37,267 bases of DNA, taken from assembly GCF_001665625.1 (NCBI RefSeq), contig NZ_LZSY01000146.1, positions 1-37,267 of the forward strand, written 5' to 3'. This DNA is from Mycolicibacterium peregrinum. Lineage in GTDB: Bacteria; Actinomycetota; Actinomycetes; Mycobacteriales; Mycobacteriaceae. The notes under the pieces were generated by a model, which did no database searches, was not told the origin of the DNA, and saw only the letters and a list, made by a program, of their open reading frames with translations. This document shows positions 24,921 through 32,417 of the stretch, piece by piece; position 1 is the stretch's first letter, and each line of letters begins with the position of its first letter. The translations under genes were made by a program, and so were the position numbers.

Positions 24921-26014
24921 CCTTGACCAGCGAAGCATCACCCACAGCGCGCCGGGAATCCGGCCGTCAGGGAGTGGCAATCGAACTGACGGATGTCTGC
25001 AAGTCCTTCGGGCACGGTAACGCCGTCGACAACATCTCCCTGCAAATCCTGGACAACGAATTCTTCTCCATCCTCGGTCCATCCGGGTGCGGCAAGACCA
25101 CGTTGATGCGCATGATTGCCGGATTCGAGACGCCGACATCGGGTTCGATCGTGTTGGACGGTGAGCCGATCGAGTCCAAGCCCGCGCACAAGCGTGATCT
25201 GAACATGGTGTTCCAGAGCTATGCGCTCTTCCCGCACTTGTCGGTGTACGACAACATCGCTTTCGAGTTGAGGGTGCGCAAGCACCCGAAGAAGTCGATC
25301 GACCATTCGGTTCGGGAGTCCTTGGACCTCGTTCACCTCACCGGCATGGAAGGCCGCAAGCCGAACGAACTCTCAGGCGGTCAGCGGCAACGAGTGGCAT
25401 TGGCACGCGCGCTGGTGTCGCGTCCGGCGCTGGTGCTCTTGGACGAGCCGCTGGGCGCTCTCGACTTGAAGCTCCGCAAGCAGATGCAGGTCGAACTGAA
25501 GCGGATGCAGCGCGAAGTCGGTATCACCTTCGTCTACGTGACGCACGACCAGGAGGAGGCGCTCACGATGTCGGATCGAATCGCGGTCATGAACGACGGA
25601 CATCTGCTGCAAGTCGATGACCCGCAGTCGCTCTACGACCGCCCGGCGACCAGGTTCGTGGCGGACTTCATCGGCGTCTCGAACCTCCTGACGGGTCGTC
25701 TCGCCGCGCAGGCCGGCGGGCCCTCGATCGACCCAGACTCGAACATCGACGGGATGTTCGCGTCGATCCGGCCCGAACTCGTCAACGTCCACGAGTTCGA
25801 CGATCCCGTCGTCGACGACGTGGTCATCGTCGGTGACGTCACAGAAGCCATCTTCCTCGGGCGTGACACCGAGTACCGGATCGTCGTCCCGGAACGACAG
25901 AGCGCGCTCATCGCGCATGTCGCGAACACAGGGGGCCGCGAGCACCGGTTCTCCGTCGGCCAGAAGGTCAAGCTCGGCTGGGCGCACACCAGTGTGCGCT
26001 GGCTGCGCGACTGA
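24917..26014 (+). CDS. ABC transporter ATPase, PotA-type
   Basis: This 365-residue cytoplasmic ATPase powers the importer. Walker A is GPSGCGKTT near residue 55, the Q-loop is MVFQSYALFPHLSVYDNI, the signature is LSGGQRQRVALARAL, Walker B is ALVLLDEPLGALDLKLR and the switch histidine lies in YVTHDQEEAL. A C-terminal TOBE-type regulatory domain follows (SIRPELVNV and later segments). The ATG overlaps the stop codon of the binding-protein gene (ATGA), so the two are coupled. All catalytic motifs are intact. Confidence 0.94.
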   Translation: MTLTSEASPTARRESGRQGVAIELTDVCKSFGHGNAVDNISLQILDNEFFSILGPSGCGKTTLMRMIAGFETPTSGSIVLDGEPIESKPAHKRDLNMVFQSYALFPHLSVYDNIAFELRVRKHPKKSIDHSVRESLDLVHLTGMEGRKPNELSGGQRQRVALARALVSRPALVLLDEPLGALDLKLRKQMQVELKRMQREVGITFVYVTHDQEEALTMSDRIAVMNDGHLLQVDDPQSLYDRPATRFVADFIGVSNLLTGRLAAQAGGPSIDPDSNIDGMFASIRPELVNVHEFDDPVVDDVVIVGDVTEAIFLGRDTEYRIVVPERQSALIAHVANTGGREHRFSVGQKVKLGWAHTSVRWLRD

Positions 26015-26042
26015 CTGCCCACATCTTTTAGAAAGGATCACC

Positions 26043-26834
26043 ATGAAGGTTGCCGTAGGGCAGTTTTCTCCTTCGGGCCGACTGCCCGAGAATATTCGCG
26101 CGATCGAAGGCCTCGCCAAACGCGCGGCCGACTCAGCGGCCGAATTGCTCGTCCTGCCAGAAGAATCCATGTTCACGTCCGATCTCGTGGTCGGCAACAT
26201 TCGCGAGGAGGCGACGGCGGGATGGCCGCAGTTCGTCGATGCGATCGCTGAACTCGCGCAGCGGTTCGGCCTGACCGTTATCGCCGGCGGTTACGAGGGC
26301 ATGGGTGCCGCGAATCGCCCGTACAACACCATCGTGGCTGTCGATGGTTCCGGGACGGTGATTGCCGAGTACCGCAAGACGCACCTGTACGACGCGTTCG
26401 CCTACCGCGAGTCCGACTATGTGCAACCCGGGGACGGAACGCCCGTCGTCGTCGCGGTTGGTGACTTCAATATCGGTCTGGTCAACTGCTACGACATCCG
26501 GTTCCCCGAGTTCAGCCGGGCCCTCGTAGACGCCGGGGCCGACGTTCTCTCGGTCTCCACGGCATGGGTGAGCGGACCGCTCAAGGAGGACCATTGGGAG
26601 ACACTCATCCGAGCCAGGGCTATCGAGAACACCTGCTGGGTTCTGGCTTCGGGGGTGGCCAGTGAAGACTGCGTCGGGCGGAGCATGATCGTCGACCCGA
26701 TGGGCGTGGTCAAAGGTTCACTGGGTGACGAGCGAGACGAACTGATTGTCTTTCCGCTCTCACGGGACCGGTTGGCCGAGGTACGTGCGACCGTGCCGGT
26801 GCTCGCGAATCGCGTTCTCGGAAAGGCTGTTTGA
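26043..26834 (+). CDS. Carbon-nitrogen hydrolase (nitrilase superfamily amidase)
   Basis: This 263-residue cytoplasmic enzyme of the nitrilase fold hydrolyses an amide or a carbamoyl-type bond. The catalytic triad is visible: Glu40 in LPEES, Lys112 in YRKTHLYDAF and Cys149 in LVNCYDIRFPE. The ATG at 26043 follows AAAGGA about seven bases upstream. The triad surroundings are those of the aliphatic amidase/omega-amidase side of the family rather than true nitrilases. It sits directly after the importer ATPase gene, so the imported compound or a breakdown product probably contains an amide. Its stop codon overlaps the start of the next gene. The exact substrate is not known. Confidence 0.9.
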   Translation: MKVAVGQFSPSGRLPENIRAIEGLAKRAADSAAELLVLPEESMFTSDLVVGNIREEATAGWPQFVDAIAELAQRFGLTVIAGGYEGMGAANRPYNTIVAVDGSGTVIAEYRKTHLYDAFAYRESDYVQPGDGTPVVVAVGDFNIGLVNCYDIRFPEFSRALVDAGADVLSVSTAWVSGPLKEDHWETLIRARAIENTCWVLASGVASEDCVGRSMIVDPMGVVKGSLGDERDELIVFPLSRDRLAEVRATVPVLANRVLGKAV

Positions 26835-27508
26835 TGCCCATTCTGATCAACCCCATGCCCCCATGTCTGGACGACGATCTGCGCGATCTCATCGGTCGCG
26901 TCGACTTCCCGACCTTGGGGCACACCCTCGAAGAGGGTTTCACGACGCCCGATCTGCGGCGGCAGGCCGGAGACCGACGGATGGTCGGTGTGGCGGTGAC
27001 AGTCTCTCTGACACCGACGGATTCGACGCTCCTGCACCATGTCGCGAGCCGGGTACGCACCGGCGATGTGCTGGTTGTTCACACCGGGAACGACCGGCTC
27101 CGCGCACCTTTGGGGGCCGTCGTCGCGAACGCGCTCGCCGCCCGTGGCGCTGCCGGCGTGGTGATCGACGGCGTGTGTACCGATATCGAAGCGCTCCGCG
27201 GCCTTGGTCTCCCGGTCTACGCGTATGGCACCTCTGTCCTGACAACCAAACTGCACGGGATCGACAACGGTGCCATCAACGTGCCCGTCGCATGCGCGGG
27301 TGCCGCCATCAATCCGGGCGACGTGGTTCTCGGCGATGCCAACGGTGTGCTCGCCGTCGATCGAGAGGTCCTGAGGTCAGCATTGCCGACCGCGATCGAA
27401 GACGATGAGGAGGAGCCGGCCTTCGTGAAGACCCTGTGGGACGGCGCGATCCTCGGTGCGGAGACGGGAGCCGACGAGATACTCCGCAAGCTCGGGGCGC
27501 TTGCGTGA
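26834..27508 (+). CDS. RraA-family protein (HMG/oxaloacetate aldolase-like)
   Basis: This 224-residue protein of the RraA fold has close relatives that either inhibit RNase E or, as class II aldolases, cleave 4-hydroxy-4-methyl-2-oxoglutarate and decarboxylate oxaloacetate. Key segments are VGVAVTVSLTPTDST, GDVLVVHTGNDRLRAPLGAVVANALAARGAAGVVIDGVCTDIEAL and PVYAYGTS, then INPGDVVLGDANGVLAVDRE. The GVCTD stretch occupies the place of the metal and pyruvate site (usually G-x-R-D), but here the arginine is replaced by Cys-Thr. The exact chemistry may therefore differ. TGATG links it to the amidase gene. An aldolase or decarboxylase role in the same catabolic pathway is likelier than RNase control. 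Confidence 0.83.
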   Translation: MPILINPMPPCLDDDLRDLIGRVDFPTLGHTLEEGFTTPDLRRQAGDRRMVGVAVTVSLTPTDSTLLHHVASRVRTGDVLVVHTGNDRLRAPLGAVVANALAARGAAGVVIDGVCTDIEALRGLGLPVYAYGTSVLTTKLHGIDNGAINVPVACAGAAINPGDVVLGDANGVLAVDREVLRSALPTAIEDDEEEPAFVKTLWDGAILGAETGADEILRKLGALA

Positions 27509-27555
27509 GGGCAGCCGAAAATACCTCTACCCCAATTGATTCGAAGGATTACATC

Positions 27556-28332
27556 TTGTTCCTCAAGGCCGCGATCAACGGTGGATGCACCCACGAGGAC
27601 CACCCGGGTTCGCCGACCACACCCGAGGCGATCGCCGAGCAGACCAAGTTGGCCATCGAAGCCGGCGCCGACGTCGTCCACTTCCACGTGCGAGACGACG
27701 AGGGTGGACAGAGCATTGATCCGGACCGTCTCGACAGCGTGCTGGGTGCGATTCGCGCGATCGCACCACATGCCTGCGTCGGCACGACCACCGGCCTATG
27801 GACGGTGCAGGGCGGTCACGTCGAGCGTCTCGAGGCGGTCAGGTCGTGGCGGAGCCTGCCCGACTTCGCCTCGGTGGCATTCTGCGAGGAGGGCGCCGAG
27901 GAGACGGCACAACTGGTGGTTTCCAGGGGCATGACGCTTGAGAGCGCCGTGTGGTCGATCGACGACGTTCCCGCGCTCTTGCGCTCCTCAGTTCTGGATC
28001 AGAATGTCAGGGTGCTGATCGAGCCTCTCGCCGAGGACCCCGACGTCGCCGTCGAGGCCTGCAGGGAAATGGCTGCTGCCCTCCGCGCGGGTGGCGTTCG
28101 CGCTCCGTTGCTCTACCACGGAGATGAGGCGACGGTGTGGCCGGTGCTGCGGGCAGCGGCCGAGGACGGTGCCCAGATCCGCATCGGCTTCGAAGACGGC
28201 ATCGAACTGCCCGATGGCTGCACGGCGACGGACAACGCAGAGCTCATTCGCGCGGCGATCTCTGAGTATCAGACCTACCGAGCGGAAGAGCCCGATGAAC
28301 TCGGCGCGTCCGGGAACACGAGCGTCCGATGA
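27556..28332 (+). CDS. Beta-keto acid cleavage enzyme (BKACE, DUF849)
   Basis: This 258-residue zinc enzyme condenses a beta-keto acid with acetyl-CoA and splits it to a CoA ester plus acetoacetate. The founding member, Kce, acts on 3-keto-5-aminohexanoate in lysine fermentation. The TTG at 27556 is chosen because GAAGGA at 27543-27548 precedes it by seven bases and the protein then begins with the family's usual strand (LKAAINGG); a GTG at 27505 overlapping the previous stop is the alternative. The zinc site is HFHVRDDEG, and RIGFEDG near the C-terminus is also conserved. As the last gene of the importer operon it suggests that the imported compound passes through a beta-keto acid. Confidence 0.88.
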   Translation: MFLKAAINGGCTHEDHPGSPTTPEAIAEQTKLAIEAGADVVHFHVRDDEGGQSIDPDRLDSVLGAIRAIAPHACVGTTTGLWTVQGGHVERLEAVRSWRSLPDFASVAFCEEGAEETAQLVVSRGMTLESAVWSIDDVPALLRSSVLDQNVRVLIEPLAEDPDVAVEACREMAAALRAGGVRAPLLYHGDEATVWPVLRAAAEDGAQIRIGFEDGIELPDGCTATDNAELIRAAISEYQTYRAEEPDELGASGNTSVR

Positions 28333-28387
28333 CACGGCCGGCTGGTCAAGCGGCGCAACCCGCCGATGCGGGTCGGGTCGTGCTGCC

Positions 28388-28954
28388 TCAGCCGGTCAGA
28401 TCGTCGCGTTCGGCCGCCGCGATCAGGTCTTCGCGGGCGCGGGCGACCCGTGAACGAATGGTGCCGACCGGGCAGCCGCATACCTCGGCCGCTTCCGCGT
28501 AGGACAAGCCGAGGACCTGGGTCAGCAACAGCGCGTGCCGCCGGTCGGGATCGAGTCCGTCCAACAGGAGGCGAATCTCGACCATCTTCTCGAACCCACC
28601 TACCGGGCGGTAGCTCTCGAGAACCTGCTCGACGTCCACACCGTGCTGGGTCCGCGGCCGGCTCTGCTTGTGCCGAATCTGGTCGACCACAACCCGCCGA
28701 GCGATCGACAGCAGCCAGGTGCGGGCCGAGGACCGGCCACTGAACCGGGGCAGCGCGGTGATGGCGCGCATGAACGTCTCTTGGGTCAGGTCGTCGGCAG
28801 ACCCGGAATCGCCCAGGTAGGCGACCGTTCGCCAGACGTCGGTCTGGGTGGCCCGGATGAATTGCTCGAGCGCCGCCGAATCACCGCGGCCGGCGGCGAA
28901 GGCCAGCCGCGTAACGTGATCCTCGCTGCGTTCGGTAGTCACAGCCATCGACAT
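28388..28954 (-). CDS. sigC: ECF RNA polymerase sigma factor SigC
   Basis: This 188-residue ECF sigma factor closely matches M. tuberculosis SigC as I remember it. Region 2 holds DVWRTVAYLGDSGSADDLTQETFMRAI and RTWLLSIARRVVVDQIRH. Region 4 holds ALLLTQVLGLSYAEAAEVCGCPVGTIRSRVARAREDL, and the ending DDLTG is shared. The gene starts at ATG 28954 (or 28948) without an evident Shine-Dalgarno sequence. It is divergent from ctpB, and the ECF-type promoter between them points toward ctpB, not toward sigC. I saw no copy of that promoter on the sigC side. Reported work ties SigC in M. tuberculosis to the ctpB and nrp genes; here the genes are physically grouped. Confidence 0.94.
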   Translation of the reverse strand: MSMAVTTERSEDHVTRLAFAAGRGDSAALEQFIRATQTDVWRTVAYLGDSGSADDLTQETFMRAITALPRFSGRSSARTWLLSIARRVVVDQIRHKQSRPRTQHGVDVEQVLESYRPVGGFEKMVEIRLLLDGLDPDRRHALLLTQVLGLSYAEAAEVCGCPVGTIRSRVARAREDLIAAAERDDLTG

Positions 28955-28969
28955 TATTCGATGACGCCC

Positions 28970-28998
28970 GGGAACTCGGCATCGGGCTGGACCGACTA
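28970..28998 (+). promoter_or_regulatory. ECF-type promoter of ctpB (probable SigC)
   Basis: GGGAAC at 28970-28975, 17 bases, then CGACTA at 28993-28998. Both boxes are identical to those of the PPE promoter at 9754, although the spacers differ in sequence, so this is not a duplicated stretch. It lies in the gap between sigC and ctpB and points to ctpB. Confidence 0.78.
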
Positions 28999-29051
28999 CT
29001 TCTTCGGTGACATATGCCACCGACGTGGTGAGTGAGCAATTGGGAGTGGTG

Positions 29052-31346
29052 GTGACAACAGCAACTGTCCCCGACAAAGAGGTGACTCAGCGCATTGCGC
29101 TCGACGTCACAGGAATGTCGTGCGGGGCCTGCGCTGCCCGCGTGGAGAACAAACTCAACAAGGTCGACGGGGTACGGGCGTCAGTGAACTTCGCCACACG
29201 CGTCGCCACGGTGGAAGCCGATCCCGACATCGGTGTCGAGCAGCTCTGTGCGGTCATCGAGCGGGCCGGTTACCAGGCGGCGCCCCGGACCGAGCGCTCC
29301 ACGACCGACGTCGACCCCGATGCCGACCATGCCCACAGCCTGCTCCGGCGCCTCGCGATCGCCGCAGTGTTGTTCATTCCCCTGGCCGATCTGTCGGTGA
29401 TGTTTGCCGTGGTGCCCGACACCCGATTCGCCGGATGGCAGTGGGTGCTCACCGCGTTGGCGGCGCCGATCGTGACGTGGGCGGCGTGGCCGTTCCACCG
29501 CACTGCGCTGCGCAACGCCCGGCACGGAACCTCGACCATGGAGACCTTGATCTCTATCGGCGTGACCGCGGCCACCGTGTGGTCGATGTACACGATCTTC
29601 TTCGATCATCAGACCTACCACGCTGCGGGGATCTGGCAGGCGCTGCTCGGCAGCGATGCGATCTACCTCGAGGTCGCCGCGGGCGTAACGGTTTTCGTGC
29701 TCGCCGGCCGTTACTTCGAAGCCCGGGCACGCTCGCGCGCCGGGGGAGCGCTGCGCGCGCTTGCCGCGCTGGGCGCCAAGTCGGTCACGGTGTTGCTTGC
29801 CGATGGCGGCGAACTGGTGTTGCCCGCGGACGAGCTCAAAGAGGGCCAGCGGTTCGTCGTGCGTCCCGGCGAGGCCATCGCGGCCGACGGTCTCGTGGTG
29901 AGCGGGGCGGCCGCGGTCGACGTCAGCGCCATGACCGGAGAGTCGAAACCGGTGCAGACCCACGAAGGTTCGAGCGTGGTGGGTGGCACCGTCGTCCTCG
30001 ATGGTCGCTTGGTCGTCGAGGCCGCCGCGGTGGGGCCCGATACCCGGTTCGCCGGGATGGTCCGCCTCGTGGAGCAGGCGCAGGCCCAGAAGGCCGACGC
30101 GCAGAGACTGGCTGACCGCATCGCCGCGGTGTTCGTGCCCTGCGTGCTCGTGATCGCGGCGGCCACCGCGATCTGCTGGCTGCTGATCGATGGAGATGTC
30201 AACCGAGCCGTATCGGCTGCCCTGGCAGTGCTGGTGATCGCCTGCCCGTGCGCGCTGGGGTTGGCGACCCCGACGGCGATGATGGTGGCCTCGGGTCGGG
30301 GCGCTCAACTCGGCATCTTCCTCAAGGGCCATCGCGCACTGGAGGCCATCCGCGCCGTCGACACGGTCGTCTTCGACAAGACCGGCACCCTGACCACCGG
30401 GCAGCCTCAGGTCATCACCGTCGTCGTCGCAGAGGGCGACGGATGGGACGAGGACGAAGTTCTCGCGTACGCGGCAGCGGTCGAGTCGGCGTCCGAGCAT
30501 CCGGTGGCCCATGCGATCGTCACCGCCCGTGCGGGTCGGGATATCGCCGCAGTGGAGGATTTCCAGGCGTTCGCCGGCCACGGTGTGACCGGTTCGGTGG
30601 ACGGGGTCGCCGTGGCGGTCGGGCGTCCGGCCTGGGTCACCCGGGACCGGGTGGTGCCCGCCGATCTGGCGGCTGCCCGCAAGTTCGGCGAGTCACGGGG
30701 CCAGACAGTGGTATTCGTCGCCTGCGGCGATGCCGTGCGCGGCGCCATCTGTGTCGCCGACGCCGTCAAGGATTCGGCGGCCGGTGCGATCGCCCAGCTC
30801 CACGCCGAGGGCATGAAGACCATGCTGCTCACGGGTGACAACGCCGCCACGGCAGCCGCGATCGGCGCGGCCGTGGGCATCGACGACGTCGTCGCCGAGG
30901 TGCTGCCGGAGGACAAGGTCGGCGCGATCGAGAAGCTGCGCGACCAGGGCCGGGTGGTGGCCATGGTCGGCGACGGGATCAACGACGGCCCCGCGTTGGC
31001 CTGCGCAGACCTGGGCCTGGCCATCGGTCGGGGGACCGACGTAGCCATCGGCGCGGCCGACATCATCCTGGTTCGCGACAACCTCGATTCGGTCCCGCAG
31101 GCGTTGGGGCTGGCCCGGGCGACGATGCGGACCATCCGGGTCAACATGATCTGGGCCTTCGGGTACAACGTCGCGGCCATCCCGATCGCTGCGGCGGGCC
31201 TGCTGAACCCGTTGATCGCCGGTGCGGCGATGGCGGTGTCGTCTTTCCTGGTGGTCTCGAACAGCCTGCGGTTGCGCAATTACGGTACGGTGCAACCGAA
31301 TACGTTCGGTGATGCTCAGTTGCCGGCAGCGCGCATATCCGGCTGA
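29052..31346 (+). CDS. ctpB: P1B-type copper-transporting ATPase CtpB
   Basis: This 764-residue membrane pump of the P1B-1 (copper) class is orthologous to M. tuberculosis CtpB. The N-terminal HMA domain has Cys24 and Cys27 in GMSCGAC. Then come a helix bundle, the actuator loop with MTGESKPV, the transmembrane metal site CPC in VIACPCALGLATPTA (about residue 397), the phosphorylation site DKTGTLT (about 441), SEHPVAHAI, the nucleotide hinge GDGINDGPAL and a C-terminal pair of helices with GYNVAAIPIAAAGLLNPLIAG. The frame is open to GTG 29007; GTG 29052, after TGGGAG, matches the usual N-terminus better. An ECF-type promoter lies 54 bases upstream. The gene ends inside the 3' end of a convergent membrane-protein gene. 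Confidence 0.96.
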   Translation: MTTATVPDKEVTQRIALDVTGMSCGACAARVENKLNKVDGVRASVNFATRVATVEADPDIGVEQLCAVIERAGYQAAPRTERSTTDVDPDADHAHSLLRRLAIAAVLFIPLADLSVMFAVVPDTRFAGWQWVLTALAAPIVTWAAWPFHRTALRNARHGTSTMETLISIGVTAATVWSMYTIFFDHQTYHAAGIWQALLGSDAIYLEVAAGVTVFVLAGRYFEARARSRAGGALRALAALGAKSVTVLLADGGELVLPADELKEGQRFVVRPGEAIAADGLVVSGAAAVDVSAMTGESKPVQTHEGSSVVGGTVVLDGRLVVEAAAVGPDTRFAGMVRLVEQAQAQKADAQRLADRIAAVFVPCVLVIAAATAICWLLIDGDVNRAVSAALAVLVIACPCALGLATPTAMMVASGRGAQLGIFLKGHRALEAIRAVDTVVFDKTGTLTTGQPQVITVVVAEGDGWDEDEVLAYAAAVESASEHPVAHAIVTARAGRDIAAVEDFQAFAGHGVTGSVDGVAVAVGRPAWVTRDRVVPADLAAARKFGESRGQTVVFVACGDAVRGAICVADAVKDSAAGAIAQLHAEGMKTMLLTGDNAATAAAIGAAVGIDDVVAEVLPEDKVGAIEKLRDQGRVVAMVGDGINDGPALACADLGLAIGRGTDVAIGAADIILVRDNLDSVPQALGLARATMRTIRVNMIWAFGYNVAAIPIAAAGLLNPLIAGAAMAVSSFLVVSNSLRLRNYGTVQPNTFGDAQLPAARISG

Positions 31347-31795
31347 GACGAGGCCAGCGGGGCCAGGCACACACCAAGCCATGCTGCGGTCAGTGCCGCA
31401 ACGAAGAGTGTGCCCAGTGCCGCCGGAATCCAGGAAGCGGTATGTGTGGTGTGATGCCACCAGAACGCCCCGGCGCCAACAACAGTGGCGACAGCCGACG
31501 CGCACATCGCCATGCAGCACCATCGAAAACGGCGGCGCAGCAGAGCGAATGCCGATCCGGATGCCGCGAAGGCGAACAGGGAGAACGCCACCAGGGATAT
31601 CCAGTGCCCGTTGCGCGTAACGCCGGCAGGTGTCGCGCCGGTCGCCTGCAGTGCCACGGCGGTCACCGTCAATGCGGTGGCGAGTGCGGCCAGAGCACGG
31701 GCGCGCGTGGCGCTGATCCAGACGTCTTCGAAGACCCGACGCTCGATCGCCCGTAGTTCGGCCTCGACCGTGTCGCTGGTCTGCCTCGTCGTCAC
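31316..31795 (-). CDS. Four-helix membrane protein of unknown function, probably co-transcribed with whiB
   Basis: This 159-residue integral membrane protein is not one I recognise. Four hydrophobic segments are visible: ALAALATALTVTAVAL, ISLVAFSLFAFAASGSAFALL, CCMAMCASAVATVVGAGAFWW and IPAALGTLFVAALTAAWLGV. A short charged N-terminus (VEAELRAIERRVFEDVW) precedes them. A CCMAMC cluster and HHTTHT between helices could bind copper, which fits the neighbourhood, but this is only suggestive. The GTG start at 31795 follows GAGG. The gene starts 29 bases after the whiB stop on the same strand, so it is probably read from the ECF promoter ahead of whiB. Its 3' end overlaps the end of ctpB by 31 bases. 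Confidence 0.75.
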   Translation of the reverse strand: MTTRQTSDTVEAELRAIERRVFEDVWISATRARALAALATALTVTAVALQATGATPAGVTRNGHWISLVAFSLFAFAASGSAFALLRRRFRWCCMAMCASAVATVVGAGAFWWHHTTHTASWIPAALGTLFVAALTAAWLGVCLAPLASSQPDMRAAGN

Positions 31796-31824
31796 CGAGA
31801 TACCTCGCTCATCAATGTGTCTGA

Positions 31825-32136
31825 CTACCTGACCTGGACCATAGGGGCGTGGCGGGGCGGCGAATTCTCGAGAATCGCGTCACGTTCGCTTGGGGTCAGG
31901 CCGCCCCAGATACCGTGCTGCTCGGCCGCGGCGAGTGCGTGGTCACGACATGTCGACTGTACCGGGCAGTCTGCGCACACCCGCTTGGCCTGCTGAACCC
32001 TTCGGTTGCGGGTGCGCCGATCTTCCCCGTCCGGGCCGAAGAAGAACATCGCCTGCCCGGAATCTCGACACCGTCCCAGCCGCTGCCACTCCCACAGCTC
32101 CAGCCGGGGCGCGGGCAATCGATGCGACCGCTGCAT
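31825..32136 (-). CDS. WhiB-family iron-sulfur transcription factor
   Basis: This WhiB-like protein of about 103 residues is found only in actinobacteria and their phages. Four cysteines that ligate a [4Fe-4S] cluster are present: one in GRCRD and three in CADCPVQSTC. The conserved turn GIWGG and a basic tail follow. FFFGPDGED stands between the first and second cysteines, as usual. ATG 32136 follows a G-rich stretch that may serve as ribosome binding site; the frame is open far upstream but that part is unrelated. I cannot assign it to WhiB1-7 with confidence. Such proteins usually sense redox state or nitric oxide and bind the primary sigma factor. Copper ions destroy Fe-S clusters, so a role as copper sensor is conceivable here. 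Confidence 0.9.
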   Translation of the reverse strand: MQRSHRLPAPRLELWEWQRLGRCRDSGQAMFFFGPDGEDRRTRNRRVQQAKRVCADCPVQSTCRDHALAAAEQHGIWGGLTPSERDAILENSPPRHAPMVQVR

Positions 32137-32228
32137 GGTTGTGGTTCCCCCCACGGCTCGTAGAGCTACGCCTTCAATGCGGGCACGAGAGGCAGTTGCG
32201 CACTGCGGTTCTCGATGGCCCTGCTGAT

Positions 32229-32257
32229 TGGTCGGGAGCACGACGTGATTAGTTCCG
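32229..32257 (-). promoter_or_regulatory. ECF-type promoter of the whiB operon (minus strand)
   Basis: Read on the minus strand, CGGAAC (32257-32252) is followed after 17 bases by CGACCA (32234-32229). It points to whiB, whose start lies about 93 bases further on. This is the only copy on the minus strand, and it confirms that the motif is directional with respect to genes. Confidence 0.7.
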
Positions 32258-32272
32258 TTGTGGCGTGATCGG

Positions 32273-32291
32273 CACCCCTGGGGCGTAACCT
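32273..32291 (+). promoter_or_regulatory. Promoter of the metallothionein-like gene with possible metal-operator
   Basis: TAACCT at 32286-32291 fits TANNNT and ends seven bases before the ATG at 32299, so a leaderless transcript is likely. Just upstream, CACCCCTGGGGCG at 32273-32285 is a short GC-rich inverted repeat. Sites of this kind are typical of CsoR/RicR copper repressors, but the match is weak. This promoter does not carry the ECF boxes. Confidence 0.4.
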
Positions 32292-32298
32292 CATATGC

Positions 32299-32409
32299 AT
32301 GACCAGCAATGAAACCGTGGAGTCGACCAAGTGCGACAACCCGAACTGTACGTGTGAAAACTGCACCTGCGGGAGCAACTGCACGTGCGGTTCCGACGCG
32401 GCCGAATGA
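32299..32409 (+). CDS. 36-residue Cys-rich metallothionein-like peptide
   Basis: A very small protein has seven cysteines in 36 residues, in the order CDNPNC-TC-ENC-TC-GSNC-TC between residues 12 and 30. This is three repeats of a C-x-C unit, the pattern of metallothioneins, and should hold several Cu(I) ions in a cluster. There are no aromatic residues or histidines, and both ends are acidic and polar. It differs from MymT of M. tuberculosis, which is 53 residues long, and spaces its cysteines differently. Nearby genes are all copper-linked: whiB diverges from it and the CopD/CtaG gene converges on it with an eight-base gap. The start ATG fits a leaderless promoter. Reading frame, composition and neighbours agree, though no relative was checked. 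Confidence 0.82.
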   Translation: MTSNETVESTKCDNPNCTCENCTCGSNCTCGSDAAE

Positions 32410-32417
32410 CCTAGGAG

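Noticed and set aside
31936..31956. CGACATGTCG palindrome as a second copy of the 34428 operator
   Set aside because: It lies inside the whiB coding sequence, has no ACG centre and only partly matches the half-site.
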